Below are positions 58,972-64,000 of a stretch of DNA of 64,000 nt, in pieces; position 1 is the first letter of the stretch; every line of letters begins with the position of its first letter. The translations under genes were made by a program, and so were the position numbers. Below the pieces are notes generated by a model that made no database searches, was not told the DNA's origin, and was given only the letters and a program-made list of their open reading frames with translations. Source of the DNA: Liquorilactobacillus uvarum DSM 19971 (GTDB lineage: Bacteria; Bacillota; Bacilli; Lactobacillales; Lactobacillaceae); the NCBI RefSeq assembly GCF_001434935.1, contig NZ_AZEG01000009.1, forward strand, positions 1 to 64,000. Direction: 5' to 3'.

Positions 58972-59014
58972 AAAAAGAACGATGCAAATGTTATTTTGTA
59001 TCGTTCTTTTTGTT
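58972..59014 (+). terminator. terminator after the small HTH-like gene
   Basis: AAAAAGAACGATGCAAA pairs with TTTGTATCGTTCTTTTT (17 bp, one G-T), 6-base loop, T-rich tail. Confidence 0.85.
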
Positions 59015-59239
59015 TTGATAATAGTATTGCTAAAAAATTGATTTTGGGTGGATCTGTTAGAGCAGAAAAATTAGATTTTGATGACTAGATCTATATGGTC
59101 ATTTTAAAAATTTTAGAAGGTGATAAGGCAAACAGTATTCATTGAGTTTTTTTAGATGAATGTTAAAATGAGCAAGGATTATGCAACAAATTTTTTGATG
59201 AAAATTTGAGAATAATTATGTTAATTTAATTGTTTTGGA

Positions 59240-59268
59240 TTGAAACCATAGCATCTATCTTGTATGAT
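59240..59268 (+). promoter_or_regulatory. murA-rho promoter
   Basis: TTGAAA (59240-59245), 17-base spacer, TATGAT (59263-59268); the transcript would carry a leader of about 120 bases. Confidence 0.7.
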
Positions 59269-59392
59269 GAAGAGAGGCACATTTCGTGCCCTATGTTAGC
59301 GTACATTTATTTTTTGGGTACTTTTGCATGTATGATTTTAACAGAGTTGGGATTTCTTATTGTTCAATAGTCGAGTGGGGATTTATAGAAAA

Positions 59393-60673
59393 ATGAAAAA
59401 AATGATTATTAGAGGAGGGCAGAAACTGTCAGGTGAAGTCACTATTGGTGGAGCCAAGAATAGTACAGTTGCCCTTATACCAGCCGCAATTTTAGCGGAT
59501 ACTCCAGTTACGTTTGATTCTGTTCCTGATATTTTGGATGTACATAACTTAATGCTGATTTTAAGATCAATGAATGTTGAATCAACATTCAGCCATGGTG
59601 AATTGTACGTTGATCCTACTAAAATAAAAAAAGTTCCACTACCAGGTGGAGCAATTAAAAGTTTACGTGCTTCATATTATTTCATGGGCGCGCTTTTGGG
59701 ACGCTTTGGCGAAGCAATTGTTGGTTTCCCGGGTGGAGATAATATTGGCCCGCGGCCGATAGATCAGCATATAAAGGGTTTTGAAGCTTTAGGGGCAACA
59801 GTTATCGAAAAGAATGATGCTGTCCATATTAGAACAGGCGAAGAAGGCTTGCATGGAGCGCGTATCTTTTTCGATATTGTTTCTGTAGGTGCAACAATTA
59901 ATGTTCTTTTAGCTGCGGTCAAAGCAAAAGGGACGACTGTTATTGAGAACGCGGCTAAAGAACCAGAAATAGTTGATTTAGCAACTTTTTTAAATAATAT
60001 GGGTGCGCAAATCCGTGGTGCAGGTACTGACGTGATTCGAATTAAGGGGGTAAACAGCCTTAAAGCTACGAATACACATACAATTATTCCAGATAGAATT
60101 GAAGCTGGCACATACTTATCTTTTGCAGCAGCAAATGGGGATGGTGTCCTAGTTAAGAATGTCATAACCGAGCATTTAGAACCATTTATTGCTAAATTAA
60201 TTGAAATGGGTGTCTATCTTGAAGTTAATGAAGATAGTATTTATGTCAGGGGTGGGGAGCATTTAGCACCAGTGATTGTTAAAACAGCGCCCTTTCCTGG
60301 ATTTGCTACCGATTTACAGCAGCCGATAACACCGCTACTGATGAAGGCACAAGGAGATAGTAAAATTATTGATACGCTATATCCTGAAAGAATCAAACAT
60401 ATACCCGAAATGCAGAGAATGGGTGGAAAAATTTCAAGCAGTAATGGTGTTATTACGGTGGGACATTCAGTTTCGCTGCAAGGTACAACGGTTGAAGCAA
60501 GTGAGATTAGAGCTGGTGTTTCCTTACTTGGACTTGCTTTGATGTCTAAAGGGACAACAACGATTATTAAGGCTGAAAATATTTTACGGGGATATGAGCG
60601 TATTGTTGACAAGCTGCGAGGTTTATCAGTTGATATTCAAATCATTGAGGAAAATGACAACTTGAAGGAATAA
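59393..60673 (+). CDS. murA: UDP-N-acetylglucosamine 1-carboxyvinyltransferase with Asp in place of the catalytic Cys
   Basis: First committed step of peptidoglycan synthesis: moves enolpyruvyl from PEP to UDP-GlcNAc. [24 protein letters not shown] holds the UDP-GlcNAc Lys/Asn pair. In the mobile loop, [19 protein letters not shown], residue 116 is Asp (GAT, 59738-59740) where most MurA have Cys (Cys115 in E. coli). That change is known from Mycobacterium and Chlamydia to keep activity but prevent fosfomycin binding. The C-terminal catalytic block [15 protein letters not shown] is intact. ATG 59393 follows GTGGGGA by 11 bases. 426 residues; MurA2-type by position before rho. Confidence 0.95.
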   Translation: MKKMIIRGGQKLSGEVTIGGAKNSTVALIPAAILADTPVTFDSVPDILDVHNLMLILRSMNVESTFSHGELYVDPTKIKKVPLPGGAIKSLRASYYFMGALLGRFGEAIVGFPGGDNIGPRPIDQHIKGFEALGATVIEKNDAVHIRTGEEGLHGARIFFDIVSVGATINVLLAAVKAKGTTVIENAAKEPEIVDLATFLNNMGAQIRGAGTDVIRIKGVNSLKATNTHTIIPDRIEAGTYLSFAAANGDGVLVKNVITEHLEPFIAKLIEMGVYLEVNEDSIYVRGGEHLAPVIVKTAPFPGFATDLQQPITPLLMKAQGDSKIIDTLYPERIKHIPEMQRMGGKISSSNGVITVGHSVSLQGTTVEASEIRAGVSLLGLALMSKGTTTIIKAENILRGYERIVDKLRGLSVDIQIIEENDNLKE

Positions 60674-60717
60674 TCAAGAATGATCAACTTGTTTCGAGTA
60701 AACCTGAAGGGGAGAGT

Positions 60718-62007
60718 ATTACGGAAAACTTAACATTAGTTGATTTAAAGGATAAAACGTTAAAAGAAATTTATAGTTATGCGCGTGAATTTAAAATACC
60801 ATATTATAGCCAAATGAATAAAAAAGAACTTTCACTTGCTGTAATTAGAGCTCAGGCAGAAAAACAGGGCTTTTATTATATGTCCGGTGTTTTAGATATA
60901 ACCGCGCAACAAGATGGATATGGCTTTTTGCGACCAATCAACTATGGATCCTCGCAAGAGGATATATATATTTCTTCTTCCCAAATCCGCCGTTTTGGTT
61001 TACGCAATGGTGATTTAGTGGCTGGCAAAGCACGTCCACCTAAACCAAAAGAGCGTTACTATGGTCTAATGCATGTGGATAGTGTGAATGGAAAACATCC
61101 TGAAGAGGCAAAACAGCGGCCGCATTTTCCAGCTTTAACTCCGTTATATCCCGAGCGGCAAATGATTTTAGAAACAACTCGCAGCAGAACAGCGACTCGC
61201 ATTTTAGATTTGTTTGCTCCGATCGGTTTTGGTCAGAGAGGCTTAATTGTGGCTCCGCCTAAAGCTGGCAAGACGAGTTTGTTAAAAGCAATTGCAAACG
61301 GAATTACTAAAAATTATCCGCAAGCAAAATTGATTCTGCTACTGATCGATGAACGTCCAGAAGAGGTTACCGATTTGGAGCGAACTATTGATGGGGAAGT
61401 AGTCTATTCTACTTTTGATCAAAAACCAGAGAATCATGTGCGGGTGTCTGAATTGGTACTTGAAAGAGCAATGCGCCTCGTCGAGGATAAACAAGATGTT
61501 GTAATTTTACTTGACTCATTAACTCGTTTAGCTCGCGCTTATAATTTGATTGTCCCGCCCAGTGGAAGAACTCTGTCAGGTGGGATTGATCCTGCAGCGC
61601 TATTTAAACCGAAAAAGTTTTTTGGCGCAGCTCGCAATATTGAAGAAGGCGGTAGTTTGACAATATTGGCAACGTCTTTAGTTGACACGGGTAGTCGAAT
61701 GGATGATGTTATCTATGAGGAATTCAAGGGCACCGGAAACCAAGAAATTCAATTAACACGTGATTTAGCAGAACGGCGTATATTCCCAGCAGTTGATCTA
61801 AAAAAGTCTGGGACGCGCAAGGAAGAATTGCTACTAAACAAAGATTGTTTAGAATTTATGTGGAAATTGCGTAAGTCTCTGCCTAACGATGTGGCAAGGA
61901 GTGCAGAGCAGATTATTAATATGCTTGGAAGAACTAAAAACAATGACGAATTTATCAAGAATTGTGAAGCTAAGCTGGCAAAACGCGAAGATAATCGAAA
62001 AAGATAA
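60718..62007 (+). CDS. rho: transcription termination factor Rho, apparent ATT start
   Basis: Hexameric RNA helicase for factor-dependent termination. The first ATG (60814) would remove the conserved N-terminal helices; upstream, the frame reads (I)[29 protein letters not shown], normal for lactobacillar Rho. No ATG, GTG or TTG occurs in frame between murA and this block, but ATT at 60718 follows AAGGGG by 5 bases, so AUU is the likely start. RNA-binding cold-shock-like [20 protein letters not shown], Walker [11 protein letters not shown], Walker [17 protein letters not shown] and Q/R loops [21 protein letters not shown] are intact. 429 residues. It is 44 bases after murA. Confidence 0.93.
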   Translation: MTENLTLVDLKDKTLKEIYSYAREFKIPYYSQMNKKELSLAVIRAQAEKQGFYYMSGVLDITAQQDGYGFLRPINYGSSQEDIYISSSQIRRFGLRNGDLVAGKARPPKPKERYYGLMHVDSVNGKHPEEAKQRPHFPALTPLYPERQMILETTRSRTATRILDLFAPIGFGQRGLIVAPPKAGKTSLLKAIANGITKNYPQAKLILLLIDERPEEVTDLERTIDGEVVYSTFDQKPENHVRVSELVLERAMRLVEDKQDVVILLDSLTRLARAYNLIVPPSGRTLSGGIDPAALFKPKKFFGAARNIEEGGSLTILATSLVDTGSRMDDVIYEEFKGTGNQEIQLTRDLAERRIFPAVDLKKSGTRKEELLLNKDCLEFMWKLRKSLPNDVARSAEQIINMLGRTKNNDEFIKNCEAKLAKREDNRKR

Positions 62008-62105
62008 TTGCTTGTGCTGTTTTTTCGTGATACAATATCTTGAGTTGTGGTACTTAAGAATAACTCTGATTCAGCAAATGTTTCAGGGCAAAGGAGTGTA
62101 ATATA

Positions 62106-62357
62106 ATGAAACCAGGAATTCATCCAGATTATCATAAAGTTGTTTTTCAAGATTCAGCAACAGGCTACAAATTCATCTCTGGTTCTACAAAAAAATCAGA
62201 AGAAACGATTGAATGGGAAGATGGAAACACATATCCATTGATTCGTGTTGAAATCTCATGTGACTCACATCCATTCTACACAGGACGTCAAAAGTTTACT
62301 CAAGCAGATGGTCGTGTGGACCGTTTCAACAAGAAGTATGGTTTTACGAACAAATAA
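62106..62357 (+). CDS. rpmE2: 50S ribosomal protein L31 type B
   Basis: 83-residue L31 of the zinc-free (C-) form: [23 protein letters not shown] starts it, and the CxxC zinc pairs are missing (a single Cys in [16 protein letters not shown]). Usually induced under zinc shortage in Bacillus, but in lactobacilli it is the standard L31. AAAGGAG precedes the ATG. Follows rho. Confidence 0.97.
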   Translation: MKPGIHPDYHKVVFQDSATGYKFISGSTKKSEETIEWEDGNTYPLIRVEISCDSHPFYTGRQKFTQADGRVDRFNKKYGFTNK

Positions 62358-62381
62358 TAAAAATTGCATACGTTTTAAAGA

Positions 62382-62423
62382 GGGTTATTACAAAACATAT
62401 ACGTTTTGTAATAACCCTTTTTT
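62382..62423 (+). terminator. rpmE2 terminator
   Basis: GGGTTATTACAAAAC pairs with GTTTTGTAATAACCC (15 bp, 6-base loop), then TTTTTT. Confidence 0.9.
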
Positions 62424-62469
62424 GTGGAATTGATCAAATTTATGTGTTGAGCGAGTTCTATCATTGATT

Positions 62470-62541
62470 CTGTATAAATTGGTTCATAATTCAAAAATGT
62501 CTAGCTAACTTTGAATTACGTATAGCAAGGAAAAGCGCAAT
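62470..62541. repeat. possible fourth copy of the intergenic repeat
   Basis: TTCAAAAATGTCTAGCTAAC, TTGAATTACGTA and CAATGG resemble copy 3 (29053-29150), again shortly after a terminator. The match is weak. Confidence 0.25.
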
Positions 62542-62651
62542 GGTCATATTTTTCTTAGTATTCAGAATATACTAACATATCCATACTTCCTCTTTTTTTG
62601 ATGCACGGTTAAAAGTTTGATAATTCTTATTAAGTTATCGGCGCCTATAAA

Positions 62652-63875
62652 TCACGAAGAGCTTTTTTTAGTTGAAAAGTTGACCCAGAAAAAACCTAGA
62701 AAAATAATGAGCGCAGTCGAAATAAAAACACTATTATAATTCCACATTCCTGAAATACTTGAACCGATTAATGGTCCTGCAACGTTTCCTAGAGCTTGAA
62801 AGGATTGATTGTAACTGAAAATTCGACCTGTTGCATATGCAGGTGTATTTTTAGCTAAGAGTGTTTGAACAGCAGGCAACATTGCAGCATTGGAGATACC
62901 AATTAAAAAGCGAAGTATACCGAATTGCCAGACATTGCCTACAAATGCCATAGGAATAAAAACAATTACTGCAAACAGCATACCAAGTTTAAGAATGCGT
63001 GCAGTTCCGATCCTATCACCAAGCGTTCCAAAACGAGGAGCTGCTAAAAGCGTGGCAATTCCAGGAACTGATGCAACAATGCCGCTTGCGATTGTGATGG
63101 GTCCGACATTATGCATAAGTTCACGGACATACAGACTGATAATAGGACTGATCGAGAAGTTTCCGAGCTGAATTAAAAATGTAGCAATGAGCATTCCAAT
63201 AATCAATTTAGTATTTTTTAGACTATGAAAAATTTCACGTGAATTTTTTAAATTCTCTGTGTTTGCTGGAACGTAATCTTCATGTACAAAAAAGGCACTT
63301 AGCAAAAAAACTAAAATTAAAATGACTCCTGTTATCAGAAAAGTCAGTCGATATCCAAAAACGGCTGCAATGACACCACCAACAAATGGACCGAACAATG
63401 TTCCGCTAACTGCTCCGGTAGTTAAAAAGCCTAAGGCTCTTCCACTTTTTTCTTTTGGTGTTTCTGTAGCAACTAAGGCGTTAGCATTGCTAACATAACC
63501 CGAAAAAACTCCCTGAATAAGCCGCAAAAAAATTAATTGATAGACATTGGTGACAAAACCCATAAGCCCAATTACGAAAGCCATCCCTAAAGAAGCACGA
63601 AGAATCATTAATTTGCGCCCTTTGCGGTCGGCTAGGCGACCCCAAAAAGGGGAAACAATTGCCGTTACTAAAAATGTTGCAGAATAGGTGAAGCCACTGT
63701 AAATATTAAGTTGCCTTGTGGAAAAATTTCCCAGCGTATCAATATAAAGTGATAAAAAAGGCATTACTAAACTAAATGCAATTCCAGCCATAAAAGTGCC
63801 AAACCAAAGAACGATTAAATTTTTTTCCCATTTTTGACGGGGCCGAAGCATCTTGTGTTTGATTTTTTCTAACAT
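62652..63875 (-). CDS. MFS multidrug-type exporter (PmrA/MdtG-like)
   Basis: A 12-helix major facilitator of 407 residues. Motif A is GRLADRKGRKLMILRASLGMAFVIG after helix 2 and motif C-like GAVSGTLFGPFVGGVIA in helix 5, the mark of drug:H+ antiporters. The second half has GTLGDRIGTARILKLG. Substrate unknown. GAAGGGAG lies 8 bases before the ATG; the gene follows another minus-strand gene at the window edge with 15 bases between. Confidence 0.88.
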   Translation of the reverse strand: MLEKIKHKMLRPRQKWEKNLIVLWFGTFMAGIAFSLVMPFLSLYIDTLGNFSTRQLNIYSGFTYSATFLVTAIVSPFWGRLADRKGRKLMILRASLGMAFVIGLMGFVTNVYQLIFLRLIQGVFSGYVSNANALVATETPKEKSGRALGFLTTGAVSGTLFGPFVGGVIAAVFGYRLTFLITGVILILVFLLSAFFVHEDYVPANTENLKNSREIFHSLKNTKLIIGMLIATFLIQLGNFSISPIISLYVRELMHNVGPITIASGIVASVPGIATLLAAPRFGTLGDRIGTARILKLGMLFAVIVFIPMAFVGNVWQFGILRFLIGISNAAMLPAVQTLLAKNTPAYATGRIFSYNQSFQALGNVAGPLIGSSISGMWNYNSVFISTALIIFLGFFWVNFSTKKSSS

Positions 63876-63890
63876 TGAGTGATTCTCCCT

Positions 63891-64000
63891 TCAAAAATTA
63901 GGATTAACATGAGTCCAAAAAAAAGATAGTTGTTCTTCTAGTTGTTTAATTGAATAACTCTGTCGGTAGTGCTGCCAGTGAGCTGGAAAATAACGCGTAT
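63891..64000 (-). CDS. unidentified gene, C-terminal end only
   Basis: The minus strand carries an open frame of 36 codons to the window edge, ending RYFPAHWQHYRQSYSI then KQLEEQLSFFWTHVNPNF and TGA. The residue mix looks like real protein and the MFS ribosome binding site overlaps its end, so the two are probably co-transcribed. Family not recognised from this fragment. Confidence 0.5.
   Translation of the reverse strand, partial: TRYFPAHWQHYRQSYSIKQLEEQLSFFWTHVNPNF

Larger units (their letters stand above)
58790..59392 (+). other. pyrG region-murA intergenic stretch
   Basis: Holds the terminator at 58972-59014, the murA promoter (59240-59268) and a small GGCAC/GTGCC hairpin in the murA leader (59276-59290). 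No gene was seen in the rest. Confidence 0.6.

Overview
The window reads as a chromosome segment of a low-GC Gram-positive lactic acid bacterium of the family Lactobacillaceae. Pointers are a malolactic locus (mleR, mleS, mleP), a class II HMG-CoA reductase, T-box control of tryptophan genes, a type B L31, rho next to murA, and the Bacillales-type order tatD-rnmV-rsmA-veg-ispE ... purR-glmU-prs. Liquorilactobacillus, or a related plant or beverage clade that makes many of its own amino acids, would fit; this is inference from gene content, as no marker gene for species is complete here.

Layout. 1-1200: 3' end of an rrn operon (5S), a ComX/SigH-like sigma factor and tRNA-Thr(GGT). 1.3-6 kb: HelD, T-box-controlled trpS, ppx/gppA. 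6-10 kb: orphan solute-binding protein, mvaA with an overlapping HELLH-motif protein, and a sirtuin. 10-16 kb: metG, tatD, rnmV, rsmA, veg and an ispE-like GHMP kinase. 16-23 kb: argGH (minus strand) facing a three-gene aminotransferase / D-2-hydroxyacid dehydrogenase / PfoR-like membrane protein operon with a striking leader. 23-27 kb: purR, glmU, prs. 27-31 kb: aldo/keto reductase, GNAT, and an MFS gene that ends the leu operon. 30.6-35 kb: leuABCD behind a leucine leader-peptide attenuator. 35-40 kb: nagB with NagR-type operators, then mleR/mleSP. 40.5-47.7 kb: trpEG and trpDCFBA (minus strand), each behind its own Trp T-box. 47.8-53.4 kb: birA, a YibE/F pair, lipoprotein, DUF3899, nitroreductase. 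54-64 kb: YwfO-like HD hydrolase, DUF1934, rpoE, pyrG, small HTH-like protein, murA, rho, rpmE2 and an MFS exporter.

Regulation stands out. Amino-acid status is read by RNA in five leaders: Trp T-boxes on trpS, trpEG and trpDCFBA, a Leu-Leu-Leu leader peptide on leuABCD, and a 24-residue leader peptide with seven consecutive aromatic codons (FYYFWFF) in front of the aminotransferase operon. The last is the best candidate for an undescribed control system: it would couple aromatic-aminoacyl-tRNA supply to aminotransfer and 2-hydroxyacid (phenyllactate-type) formation.

Other notable points are an apparent AUU start codon of rho (with two more candidate AUU starts), a MurA whose fosfomycin-target cysteine is aspartate, a LeuA without its allosteric domain, and diverged intergenic repeats next to terminators. 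No prophage, insertion sequence, CRISPR array or restriction system was seen.
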